Source: Actinomadura livida
GTDB lineage: Bacteria; Actinomycetota; Actinomycetes; Streptosporangiales; Streptosporangiaceae
NCBI RefSeq assembly: GCF_014648675.1
Contig: NZ_BMRO01000006.1
Location: 1 to 57,578 of the forward strand
Direction: 5' to 3'
Length of the DNA stretch: 57,578 nt
The notes below the pieces were generated by a model. It ran no database searches and was not told where the DNA came from. It saw nothing but the letters and a program-made list of their open reading frames with translations. Shown in pieces: positions 40,440-48,038 of the stretch. The position numbers were made by a program, and so were the translations under genes. Within the stretch, counting starts at the first letter, position 1; the number at the start of each line of letters is the position of its first letter.

Positions 40440-40483
40440 GACCGGCGGAGGTTTCTCCAGGGCTCGCGGGAAATCCGCGGGGC

Positions 40484-40831
40484 CTACTCCTCGCCGGGCT
40501 TCGGATGGGCGGCGACCAAGGGGGTGTCCACGCCGAGGGGGCCGAGTTTGGCCGCGCCGCCGGGCGTGTCCAGCGGCGCGTCGCGGCCGGGGAGCGTCTC
40601 GCTGAAGAAGCGCGCGTTGTCGTCCCTGTACGGCTCCAGCGCCGCCGGCAGGTCGTCCTCGTAGTAGATGGCCTCGACCGGGCAGACCGGCTCGCACGCG
40701 CCGCAGTCGACGCACTCGTCGGGGTGGATGTACAGCGCCCGCTCCCCCTCGTAGATGCAGTCGACCGGGCACTCCTCGACGCAGGCGCGGTCCATGACGT
40801 CGATGCACGGCTCCCCGATCACATATGTCAC
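40484..40831 (-). CDS. fdxA: 7Fe ferredoxin ([3Fe-4S][4Fe-4S])
   Basis: A 115-residue ferredoxin of the FdxA type. Cysteines at 9, 17, 21, 25, 40, 43, 46 and 50 match the Azotobacter FdI pattern: C9, C17 and C50 bind the 3Fe cluster, C21, C40, C43 and C46 the 4Fe cluster, and C25 is the extra free cysteine. The C-terminal 60 residues form the usual long tail (YYEDDLP, DNARFF). It is a small electron carrier, possibly for a P450 or an anaerobic redox partner; the M. tuberculosis homologue is in the dormancy regulon. Upstream, a single DosR-like half-site (TCGGGAC) abuts a possible -35. Confidence 0.93.
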   Translation of the reverse strand: MTYVIGEPCIDVMDRACVEECPVDCIYEGERALYIHPDECVDCGACEPVCPVEAIYYEDDLPAALEPYRDDNARFFSETLPGRDAPLDTPGGAAKLGPLGVDTPLVAAHPKPGEE

Positions 40832-40953
40832 TGCGGCCTCCTCGATCAGGTCCGTGGTCCCGGCCCCGATTTTGCACTATTTTACTTGTATAAATCCCAA
40901 CAAGTCGTCCCGACTCGGCGACGAGACCGACGTCTCACCGGCCGGTTCCGCGG

Positions 40954-41424
40954 TCAGGTCGCCATGACCGCCCCGAGGGCGATGAGGACGAGGGCCAGCG
41001 CGCCGATGAACGCGCGCAGCACGCCGGCGCCGCGCGCTCCCCTGCGGACGAGATCGGCCCGCCGCTCGTCGCCGGGTTCCGCCAGGGCGCCGTGGCGCAG
41101 GCGGGTCATCCGGCGCGCCTGGACGACCCCGGCCAGCAGGGTGAGCACGAGGGCCGCGGCCACCAGCGCCGCTGCGACGAGCACGCCGTCCCAGGGCCGC
41201 CCGGCGACCAGTACCGCTCCGCTGCCGAGGGCGAGCGCCAGCGCGGCGGAGCCGATCACCCCGTAGGCGCGGCCGAGGGCGCGGAAGAACGCGACCCGGT
41301 CGCCGGGAGCGAGCGTGCGGGCGGTGACCCGCGCCACGACGGCGATCGCCGCGAATCCGCCGGTCCACACCGACGTGGCGAGGATGAGGACGCCTGCGAG
41401 CCCCGCCTCGATCTCATGGGACAT
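40954..41424 (-). CDS. Four-helix integral membrane protein
   Basis: A 156-residue protein with four hydrophobic segments: AGVLILATSVWTGGFAAIAVVARV, AYGVIGSAALALALGSGAVLVAG, VLVAAALVAAALVLTLLAGVV and the C-terminal VLRAFIGALALVLIALGAVMA. Basic Arg-rich loops separate them. I do not recognise a family with confidence; its layout is similar to CopD-like/DUF4149-like proteins. The gene lies between a hemerythrin (41 nt upstream on the same strand) and a ferredoxin, so a role in redox or metal handling is possible but not shown. Confidence 0.75.
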   Translation of the reverse strand: MSHEIEAGLAGVLILATSVWTGGFAAIAVVARVTARTLAPGDRVAFFRALGRAYGVIGSAALALALGSGAVLVAGRPWDGVLVAAALVAAALVLTLLAGVVQARRMTRLRHGALAEPGDERRADLVRRGARGAGVLRAFIGALALVLIALGAVMAT

Positions 41425-41465
41425 TCCTGCCTCCGCGTGTTCTCGTTCCGGTCCCGGAGGTGCCG

Positions 41466-41939
41466 TCAGGTGTGCGCCTGCCGGCACGCCCATCCCTCGG
41501 GCAGCCGGCCGGAGGCGAGGAAGCGCCGGAGGCGGTCGATCGCTCCGGGCTCCAGCACCGCGTCGGCCTGCGGGTAGAGGATCGGCTCCTCCTTGGAGTT
41601 GTGCCGGTCCAGCAGCCCCGGCAACTCGGTGCACAGCTCCCGCACCTGGGGATTCGCGGGGCCCCGGGCGGTCGCGGCCTCCAGGCGGTCCATCGTCCGC
41701 CAGAGCTCGCCGTGCTCGCGCAGCATGACGAAGACCGGCGCCATCAGCCCCGCCTCCCGCAACGGCGGGAACAGGAACTCCTCTTCGAGGTAGATGTGGC
41801 GGCGCAGCCCCTCCAACGCGCGCTTGAGCGGCACGCTGTCCTCCCTGCCCTCCGCCAGAGCGGCGGTGAAGGACTCGATCCCTTCGTCGATCTCGCGGTG
41901 CTCGCGCTCCAGCGCCGCGGACAGTGCCTCGCCGTCCAT
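41466..41939 (-). CDS. Hemerythrin-domain protein
   Basis: A 157-residue four-helix-bundle protein with a di-iron site. The ligand pattern is visible: H14-x3-D in EREHREIDEGI, HIYLEEEFLFPPL (His, Glu), HGELWRTMD and HNSKEEPILYP (His, Glu). It probably binds O2, NO or iron in the cytoplasm. It has a well-formed AT-rich promoter (41996-42024) and probably leads a transcript including the four-helix membrane gene. Confidence 0.9.
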   Translation of the reverse strand: MDGEALSAALEREHREIDEGIESFTAALAEGREDSVPLKRALEGLRRHIYLEEEFLFPPLREAGLMAPVFVMLREHGELWRTMDRLEAATARGPANPQVRELCTELPGLLDRHNSKEEPILYPQADAVLEPGAIDRLRRFLASGRLPEGWACRQAHT

Positions 41940-41995
41940 GCGCCCTCCCTGCTCCCGGCCGCCAAGGCTCCGGCTTTTATCCAGTGTTCCCTGTT

Positions 41996-42024
41996 TTTAT
42001 AGGTTGTATTGGAAAAAATGTAAA
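41996..42024 (-). promoter_or_regulatory. Promoter of the hemerythrin gene
   Basis: Minus strand: -35 TTTACA (42019-42024), 17-nt spacer, -10 TATAAA (41996-42001). The start site would be near 41988, about 48 nt before the ATG. It is the best consensus promoter in the window and has no DosR-type box. Confidence 0.75.
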
Positions 42025-42120
42025 GCGCGCGGCCCGACCGGCCGGTGCGCCGAGCGGCCGCCGCCGGGAGGCGTCCGCACGACCGGCCATGACGGCGCCG
42101 ATCGTGGCAGGCTGGGGCGC

Positions 42121-42750
42121 GTGAGCTCGGATGCCGGTGTCCGGCGGATGATGGGCCGGCCGCGCGCGACGTCGCCGGCCGTCCTGGAGCGGCGCGCCTT
42201 CGAGCTGTTCGCCCGGCGGGGCTTCGACGAGACGACGGTGGACGACATCGCGGCGGCGGCGGGGATCGCACGCCGGACGTTCTTCCGCTACTTCCCGTCC
42301 AAGAACGACCTGGTCTGGGGCGACTTCGAAGGGCAGCTGCGCAGGCTGCGCGCGCTGCTGGACGAGGCCGGTCCGGGCACGCCGACGATGGACGCGGTGC
42401 GCCGGGCCGTGGTCGGGTTCAACCGCTTCGATCCGCAGGAGGTGCCCTGGCACCGGCAGCGCATGGAGCTCATCCTGCGGGTGCCGACCCTCCAGGCGGA
42501 CGCCACCCTGCGCTACGCGTCCTGGCGGATGATCATCACCGAGTTCGTGGCGGCGCGGACCGGTGCCCCCGCGTCGGCGCCGGTCCCCCGGCTGACCGGG
42601 CACCTCGTCCTCGCCGCCGCGGTCTCCGCCTACGAGCACTGGCTGGAGGGCGGGGACCGGACGGCGCTGTCCGACCTGCTGGACGAGGCGATCCGGCATC
42701 TGGGCGACGGGCTCGCGGCGGTCTTGGACGACACGGCGCCCGCGTCCTGA
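42121..42750 (+). CDS. mftR: Mycofactocin system TetR-type regulator
   Basis: A 209-residue TetR-family protein. The DNA-binding domain reads RRAFELFARRGFDETTVDDIAAAAGIARRTFFRYFPSKNDLVWGDF, a close match to the MftR signature, and the C-terminal ligand domain contains EVPWHRQRMELILRVPTLQA. In mycobacteria MftR represses mft genes and is relieved by long-chain acyl-CoA (established knowledge). The start may be GTG 42121 or ATG 42148. It sits at the edge of the mft locus, convergent with mftG; the palindrome between mftG and mftA is the candidate target. Confidence 0.92.
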   Translation: MSSDAGVRRMMGRPRATSPAVLERRAFELFARRGFDETTVDDIAAAAGIARRTFFRYFPSKNDLVWGDFEGQLRRLRALLDEAGPGTPTMDAVRRAVVGFNRFDPQEVPWHRQRMELILRVPTLQADATLRYASWRMIITEFVAARTGAPASAPVPRLTGHLVLAAAVSAYEHWLEGGDRTALSDLLDEAIRHLGDGLAAVLDDTAPAS

Positions 42751-42771
42751 CGGGCCGCTCCTCCTGCCCGC

Positions 42772-44304
42772 TCAGGCGTCCTGCGCGTTCATGGCGCGGG
42801 CGACGACCTCGCCGATGAGCACGGCCGTGGCGGCCGGGCCGCGCAGCGGGGCCGTCGGCAGGATCGAGGTGTCGGCCACCCGGAGCCCCTCCAGCCCGCG
42901 CACGCCGCCGCGGCCGTCGACGGCGGCCCCCATCGGGACGGTGCCGCAGGTGTGCTGGGACGTTCCGAGCCGTGCGCGTATCCAGCGGTCGAGGGCATGG
43001 TCGTCGTCCAGGGTCCTCGCGTCCGGTTCGGCGAGCTCCTGGGCCACCTCGGCGAACGCGGCGGTCGCCACCACGGCCGCCGCCGCCCGCACCGCCTCGC
43101 GCATCCGGCGCCGGTCGGCCGCGGTCTCCAGGTACCCGTACTCGACGCGCGGCGGAACCTCGGGATCGGCCGACAGGCTCCGCAGGCCGCCGGTCCTGCG
43201 CGGTGCCTGCACCGAGGCGAAGAAGGGCAGGGGCGCGCCGGGGGCCGTGGTCGTCCCCGCGACCAGGCCCGCCATCGGCACCAGGGACTGGAGGATCTCC
43301 AGATCGCCCGCGCCGCGGGAGCCGGAGGACGACAGATGCAGCGCCCCGCCCAGCCACGAGCCGGACGGTCCGGGCAGCCGCCGCCGGGGCGCCCACTCCA
43401 CGACCACCTGCGGATGGTCGCTCAGCGCGGCGCCCACGGCGGGCAGGTCGTGCACGACCCGGATGCCGCCCCGCTCCAGGTCCGCGGCGGGGCCGATCCC
43501 CGAAAGGTGCAGCAGGTGCGGTGAGACGACGGCTCCCGCGCACAGGACGACCTCCCCCGCCTCCAGGACGGTGCGCCGCCCGTCCAACTCGGCCACCACC
43601 CCGGTGGCCCTGCCGCGGTCGATCACCAGCGACCGCACCGTGCAGCCGCCGAGCAGGGTGAGGTTGGGGCGATGCGCCGCGCCGAGCAGGTAGGCGAGCC
43701 CGGTGTTGACGCGGCGGCCGTCCCGCGTGTTCGACGGCACCGGGCCGAACCCGGGCGCGTCCTGGGCGTTCTTGTCCGGCTCGCCCGGGTGGCCGAGCTC
43801 GCGGGCGGCGGCCTCGAACGCGGCCGCGGCGGGATGGTCCAGGCCGCCCCGGCGCACCGGTACCGGACCACGGTCCCCGTGCTCGGGGGCGTCCCCGTAG
43901 TCGAGGTCCGTCTCCAGCGCCCGGAGGAGCGGCAGCACCCGCTCGTAGGACCAGCGGCCGTCGCCCGCCGCGGCCGCCCAGCGGTCGAAGTCCGCGCGCC
44001 GCGCCCGGACGAAGTAGCCGCCGTTGACGGTGGTCGACCCGCCGAGGAAGCGGCCCCGGGGCGCCATGTAGGGCATGCCGGGCGCGAGCACGGCGGGGAG
44101 CATCCGGACGGCGGCGCTCCCCTGCCGGGCGCCGGGCACAAGGCGGGCGTCCAGCAGGTCCGCCGGGAACTCCGCCGGGGCGCGCGGCACCGGCCCGGCC
44201 TCCGCGACGACGACCCTGCGGCCGGGGTCCTCGCTGAGCCTCGCGGCCAGGGCGGCGCCGCTGCCGCCCGCCCCCACGACGAGCACGTCGGCACGCGGAA
44301 CCAT
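42772..44304 (-). CDS. mftG: Mycofactocin-associated GMC oxidoreductase
   Basis: A 510-residue FAD enzyme of the GMC family. N-terminal DVLVVGAGGSGAALAARLSEDPGRRVVVAEAG is the nucleotide-binding fold, RGRFLGGSTTVNGGYFVRA the GMC signature 1 region, and HTCGTVPMG with GLRVADTSILPTAPLRGPAATAVLIGE the C-terminal active-site part. MftG is thought to reoxidise reduced mycofactocin and link it to respiration. Here the gene is on the opposite strand to mftA-F instead of at their end. A TAGGGT -10 element ends 6 nt before the ATG, so the mRNA is probably leaderless. Confidence 0.92.
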   Translation of the reverse strand: MVPRADVLVVGAGGSGAALAARLSEDPGRRVVVAEAGPVPRAPAEFPADLLDARLVPGARQGSAAVRMLPAVLAPGMPYMAPRGRFLGGSTTVNGGYFVRARRADFDRWAAAAGDGRWSYERVLPLLRALETDLDYGDAPEHGDRGPVPVRRGGLDHPAAAAFEAAARELGHPGEPDKNAQDAPGFGPVPSNTRDGRRVNTGLAYLLGAAHRPNLTLLGGCTVRSLVIDRGRATGVVAELDGRRTVLEAGEVVLCAGAVVSPHLLHLSGIGPAADLERGGIRVVHDLPAVGAALSDHPQVVVEWAPRRRLPGPSGSWLGGALHLSSSGSRGAGDLEILQSLVPMAGLVAGTTTAPGAPLPFFASVQAPRRTGGLRSLSADPEVPPRVEYGYLETAADRRRMREAVRAAAAVVATAAFAEVAQELAEPDARTLDDDHALDRWIRARLGTSQHTCGTVPMGAAVDGRGGVRGLEGLRVADTSILPTAPLRGPAATAVLIGEVVARAMNAQDA

Positions 44305-44310
44305 GACCGG

Positions 44311-44352
44311 ACCCTATCTTTTGGCACTCGATGCCTTTAGGATCCGTGCCAA
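44311..44352. promoter_or_regulatory. mftG/mftA divergent control region with inverted repeat
   Basis: TTGGCAC (44321-44327) and GTGCCAA (44346-44352) form a perfect 7-bp inverted repeat with an 18-nt spacer. It overlaps a minus-strand -10 (TAGGGT, 44311-44316) for mftG and contains a plus-strand -10 (TAGGAT, 44338-44343) for mftA. A single bound dimer could control both directions; MftR is the obvious candidate. Confidence 0.65.
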
Positions 44353-44371
44353 GTCGGACAAGGAGGCCCTG

Positions 44372-44494
44372 ATGGACACCAACGCGCCGGAGAACCAGGT
44401 GGCGGACCAGGCGGACGACGCCGCCCGGGAAGCCGACGTGGCCGAGTCCCTGATCGAGGAGGTCTCGATCGACGGCATGTGCGGCGTCTACTAG
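44372..44494 (+). CDS. mftA: Mycofactocin precursor peptide
   Basis: A 40-residue ribosomally made precursor. The acidic leader (residues 1-31) is recognised by MftB, and the conserved C-terminus IDGMCGVY ends in the Val-Tyr pair that MftC decarboxylates and cross-links to form the cofactor core. AAGGAGG precedes ATG 44372 at ideal spacing. It is followed after 3 nt by mftB. Confidence 0.97.
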   Translation: MDTNAPENQVADQADDAAREADVAESLIEEVSIDGMCGVY

Positions 44495-44497
44495 CCG

Positions 44498-44773
44498 ATG
44501 CAGGGCATCGACCTCGACCGCGCCTGGGACCTGCATCCGCAGGTCTCGGTGCGGCCCGAGCCCTTCGGCGCGCTGCTCTACCACTTCGGCACGCGCAAGC
44601 TGTCGTTCCTCAAGGACCGCCGGCTCCTCGACGTCGTCCGCTCCCTGGGCGACGCGCGGACCGCCCGGGACGCCTGCGCGGCGGCCGGCGTCCCGGAGTC
44701 GGACCTGGCCCGGTACCGCGCGGCGCTCGGCACGCTCGTCCGGTCCTCGATGCTCGTCGAAAGGACCCCATGA
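44498..44773 (+). CDS. mftB: Mycofactocin precursor-binding chaperone
   Basis: A 91-residue RiPP recognition element protein (PqqD-like fold) that binds the MftA leader and presents it to MftC. The typical pattern is DLHPQVSVRPEPFGALLYHFGTRKLSFL followed by a helical C-terminus. It overlaps mftC by 4 nt (ATGA), ensuring equal expression. Confidence 0.95.
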   Translation: MQGIDLDRAWDLHPQVSVRPEPFGALLYHFGTRKLSFLKDRRLLDVVRSLGDARTARDACAAAGVPESDLARYRAALGTLVRSSMLVERTP

Positions 44774-46008
44774 CCATCCCTGCGACGGCCGCCCCCGCCA
44801 AGGGGACGCGGCTGGTCGACCTGTTCGAGCGCGGGCTCGACGCGCCGATCTGCCTGACCTGGGAACTCACCTACGCCTGCAACCTGTCGTGCGCGCACTG
44901 CCTGTCCAGCTCGGGGCGCCGCGACCCGCGCGAGCTGAGCACGGACGAGGCCAAGGCCGTCATCGACGAACTGGAGGCCATGCAGGTCTTCTACGTCAAC
45001 ATCGGCGGCGGCGAGCCGACCGTGCGTCCCGACTTCTGGGAGCTGCTCGACTACGCCACCGCGCACCACGTGGGCGTGAAGTTCTCCACGAACGGCGTCC
45101 GGATCACCCCGGAGGCGGCGGCCAGGCTCGCGGCCAACGACTACGTCGACGTGCAGATCTCGCTGGACGGCGCGACCGCCGAGGTCAACGACGCGCTGCG
45201 CGGTCCCGGCTCCTACGACACCGCCGTCCGCGCGATGCGCAACCTCGCGGACGCCGGGATGAAGAACTTCAAGCTGTCGGTCGTGTGCACCCGGCACAAC
45301 ATCCCGCAGATGGACGCGTTCAAGGCGCTCGCCGACGAGTACGGCGCCCAGCTCCGGCTGACCCGGCTGCGCCCGTCCGGCCGCGGCGCCGACGTGTGGG
45401 ACGAGCTGCACCCCACGAGCGGTCAGCAGCGCGAGCTGTACGACTGGCTCGTCGCCCACGGCGACAGCGTCCTGACCGGTGACTCCTTCTTCCACCTGTC
45501 CGCCTACGGGGAGCCCCTGCCGGGCCTGAACATGTGCGGCGCGGGCCGGGTGGTGTGCCTCATCGACCCGGTCGGCGACGTGTACGCCTGCCCGTTCGCG
45601 ATCCACGAGGAGTTCCTCGCGGGCAACACCCGGCAGTCGGGCGGCTTCACCGGCATCTGGCGCGAGTCGGAGCTGTTCCGCGACCTCCGGCAGCCGCAGA
45701 ACGGCGGCGCGTGCAGCTCCTGCGCCTTCTACGACACGTGCAAGGGCGGCTGCATGGCCGCCAAGTTCTTCACCGGGCTGCCGCTGGACGGCCCCGACCC
45801 CGAGTGCGTCCAGGGGCACGGCGAGAAGCTGCTCGCGGGCCGTCCCGAGGACCGTGCGGGGATTCCCCGGCCGTCCGCCGACCACTCGCACCGCACCGCG
45901 CCCGCCCGGAGGCGGCCGGTCCCGGTGCAGCTGATGAGCCGCCCGCCCGAACGCCCGCCGGTGAGCGCCTGCGAGGAGAACCCCCTCGCCGGCCTGAAGA
46001 TCCCTTAA
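44770..46008 (+). CDS. mftC: Mycofactocin radical SAM maturase
   Basis: A 412-residue radical SAM/SPASM enzyme. The SAM cluster motif is CNLSCAHC (C-x3-C-x2-C) near residue 37, with NIGGGEPTV just after. Auxiliary cluster cysteines are in NMCGAGRVVCLIDPVGDVYACPF and GACSSCAFYDTCKGGCMAA, with a final PEC. It oxidatively decarboxylates the MftA C-terminal Tyr and forms the Val-Tyr cross-link. The C-terminal 50 residues are Pro/Arg-rich, followed by the conserved ending CEENPLAGLKIP. Confidence 0.96.
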   Translation: MTIPATAAPAKGTRLVDLFERGLDAPICLTWELTYACNLSCAHCLSSSGRRDPRELSTDEAKAVIDELEAMQVFYVNIGGGEPTVRPDFWELLDYATAHHVGVKFSTNGVRITPEAAARLAANDYVDVQISLDGATAEVNDALRGPGSYDTAVRAMRNLADAGMKNFKLSVVCTRHNIPQMDAFKALADEYGAQLRLTRLRPSGRGADVWDELHPTSGQQRELYDWLVAHGDSVLTGDSFFHLSAYGEPLPGLNMCGAGRVVCLIDPVGDVYACPFAIHEEFLAGNTRQSGGFTGIWRESELFRDLRQPQNGGACSSCAFYDTCKGGCMAAKFFTGLPLDGPDPECVQGHGEKLLAGRPEDRAGIPRPSADHSHRTAPARRRPVPVQLMSRPPERPPVSACEENPLAGLKIP

Positions 46009-46051
46009 TCCGCCCAAGCCAGGTCGAAACCACCGCAGGAGAGATCGCCAC

Positions 46052-47254
46052 ATGTTCAGGAACCCGTGGTTCGAGACCGTGGCCGAGGCCCAGCGGCGCG
46101 CCAAGCGGCGGCTGCCGTACATGGTCTACGGGGCCCTGGTCGCGGGCTCGGAGCGCGGCCGGACGGTCGACGACAACATCACGGCGTTCGGCGAACTCGG
46201 CTTCGCGCCCCGCGTCGTCGGCCGGAGCTCCGCCGGTGACAGGGCGGAGCGCGACCTCTCCACCACCGTGATGGGCGTGGAGTCGTCGTTCCCGGTGCTC
46301 ATCTCCCCCACCGGGGTCCAGGCCGTCCACCCCGACGGCGAGGTCGCCGTGGCGCGGGCCGCCGCCAACCGGGGCGTCATCATGGGCCTCAGCTCGTTCG
46401 CGAGCAAGCCCGTGGAGGAGGTCGCCGCCGCCAACCCGAACGTGTTCTTCCAGATGTACTGGAGCGGCGACCGCGACGCGATGGTGCAGCGCATGGAGCG
46501 CGCGAAGGCGGCGGGCGCCAAGGCGCTCATCGCCACGCTCGACTGGTCGTTCTCCCACGGCCGCGACTGGGGCAGCCCCACGATCCCGGAGAAGATCGAC
46601 GCGAAGACGGTGGCGAAGCTGGCGCCGGGCGTCCTGCCCTACCCCGGCTGGCTGTGGCGCTTCGCGAAGTCGGGGCGGCTGCCCGACCTGACCACCCCCA
46701 ACCTGAAGCCGCCGAACGGGCCCGCCCCCACCTTCTTCGGCGCCTACGGGGAGTGGATGCAGACGCCGCCGCCCACCTGGGAGGACGTGGCGTGGCTGCG
46801 CAAGGAGTGGGGCGGTCCGTTCATGCTCAAGGGCGTCACGCGCGTCGACGACGCGAAGCGGGCCGTCGACGCCGGGGTGACGGCGCTGTCGGTGTCGAAC
46901 CACGGCGGCAACAACCTGGACACGACGCCCGCCACGATCCGCGTCCTGCCGTCCATCGCGGACGCGGTCGGCGACCAGGTCGAGGTGCTGCTCGACGGCG
47001 GCGTGCGGCGCGGCGGCGACGTCGCCAAGGCGCTCGCCCTGGGGGCGCGGGCCGTGCTCATCGGCCGCGCCTCCCTGTGGGGCCTGGCCGCGAACGGGGA
47101 GGCCGGGGTGGAGAACGTCCTGGACATCCTGCGCAGCGGCCTCGACTCCGCCGTCCTCGGCCTGGGGCACGCCGGCGTCCGCGACCTGTCCCCGGACGAC
47201 CTCGTCGTTCCGCGTGACTTCCGGCTCACGCTGGGCGGCGGGTCCGAGGACTGA
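46052..47254 (+). CDS. mftD: Mycofactocin FMN-dependent dehydrogenase
   Basis: A 400-residue alpha-hydroxy-acid-dehydrogenase-type TIM barrel. Motifs are NITAFGELGFAPRVVG at the N-terminus, FPVLISPTGVQAVHPDGE, LKGVTRVDDAKRAVDAGVTALSVSNHGGNNLD (catalytic His) and VEVLLDGGVRRGGDVAKALALGARAVLIGR (FMN phosphate). It oxidatively deaminates the cleaved AHDP intermediate to premycofactocin (established for the family). It starts 43 nt after mftC with a GGAGAG ribosome-binding site. Confidence 0.95.
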   Translation: MFRNPWFETVAEAQRRAKRRLPYMVYGALVAGSERGRTVDDNITAFGELGFAPRVVGRSSAGDRAERDLSTTVMGVESSFPVLISPTGVQAVHPDGEVAVARAAANRGVIMGLSSFASKPVEEVAAANPNVFFQMYWSGDRDAMVQRMERAKAAGAKALIATLDWSFSHGRDWGSPTIPEKIDAKTVAKLAPGVLPYPGWLWRFAKSGRLPDLTTPNLKPPNGPAPTFFGAYGEWMQTPPPTWEDVAWLRKEWGGPFMLKGVTRVDDAKRAVDAGVTALSVSNHGGNNLDTTPATIRVLPSIADAVGDQVEVLLDGGVRRGGDVAKALALGARAVLIGRASLWGLAANGEAGVENVLDILRSGLDSAVLGLGHAGVRDLSPDDLVVPRDFRLTLGGGSED

Positions 47255-47255
47255 C

Positions 47256-48038
47256 GTGGCGGGTGCCGGGGACGATGATCCGGGCGGGGGCCTGGGCGGG
47301 GCTGCCTGGCCGGACGTCGGCGAAGGGGCGCTGGTCCTGGTGCCGGCCGGGTCGACCGAGCAGCACGGGCCGCATCTGCCGCTGTCCACCGACACGGTGA
47401 TCGCCGAGGCCGTCGCCGCGCGGGCGGCCGGCGTCCTGCGCGACGCCCGCCGGGATGAGGGGACGGCCCGCCCGGTGCTCGTCGCGCCGGCGATCGCCTA
47501 CGGCGCCAGCGGCGAGCACGCCGGGTTCCCCGGGACCGTCTCGATCGGCCACGAGGCGCTGCACGCCGTGATCGTGGAGACCGTGCGCTCGCTCGCGGGG
47601 TGGGCGGGACGCGTCGCCCTGGTCAACGGGCACGGCGGCAACGTCGCCACGCTCGACGCCGCGGTCGCCCGGCTGCGCGGCGAGGGCCACGACACCGCGT
47701 GGGTGGGCTGCGGCGTCCCGGACGGCGACGCGCACGCCGGGTTCACCGAGACGTCCGTGATGCTGCACCTGGCCCCCGGCCTGGTGCGGCCGTTCCACGC
47801 GGTCACCGGCGAGACCCGCCCGCTCGCCGCGATCATGCCGGAGCTGGTCGCGCGGGGCGTGCGCGCCGTGTCGCCGTCGGGGGTGCTCGGCGACCCGGCG
47901 GGGGCGTCCGGTGAGCACGGCCGCGAGATCCTGGCGGCCATGGTGGCGGCCGCCGCGCGCCGGATCGGCGGCTGGCGGGTGGACGGCCGCGGCCGCCTCC
48001 TCGAACCTCGGGCGGCTGCCACGGAGGCCCGGCCATGA
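47256..48038 (+). CDS. mftE: Mycofactocin creatininase-family peptidase
   Basis: A 260-residue creatininase-fold amidase that releases the modified Val-Tyr core from MftA. The metal-binding motifs are LVPAGSTEQHGPHLPLSTDT, VNGHGGNVA and DAHAGFTETSVMLHLAP. The GTG start at 47256, one base after the mftD stop and preceded by GAGGACTGAC, was chosen; an in-frame ATG at 47214 lies inside mftD. The stop overlaps the mftF start by 4 nt. Confidence 0.94.
   Translation: MAGAGDDDPGGGLGGAAWPDVGEGALVLVPAGSTEQHGPHLPLSTDTVIAEAVAARAAGVLRDARRDEGTARPVLVAPAIAYGASGEHAGFPGTVSIGHEALHAVIVETVRSLAGWAGRVALVNGHGGNVATLDAAVARLRGEGHDTAWVGCGVPDGDAHAGFTETSVMLHLAPGLVRPFHAVTGETRPLAAIMPELVARGVRAVSPSGVLGDPAGASGEHGREILAAMVAAAARRIGGWRVDGRGRLLEPRAAATEARP

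Noticed and set aside
40847..40914. DosR-like sites upstream of the ferredoxin gene
   Set aside because: The site at 40847-40866 has a poor second half (GACCT) and a GC-rich spacer, and 40907-40914 is only a half-site. They are suggestive next to a possible -35 but too weak to count as a box.
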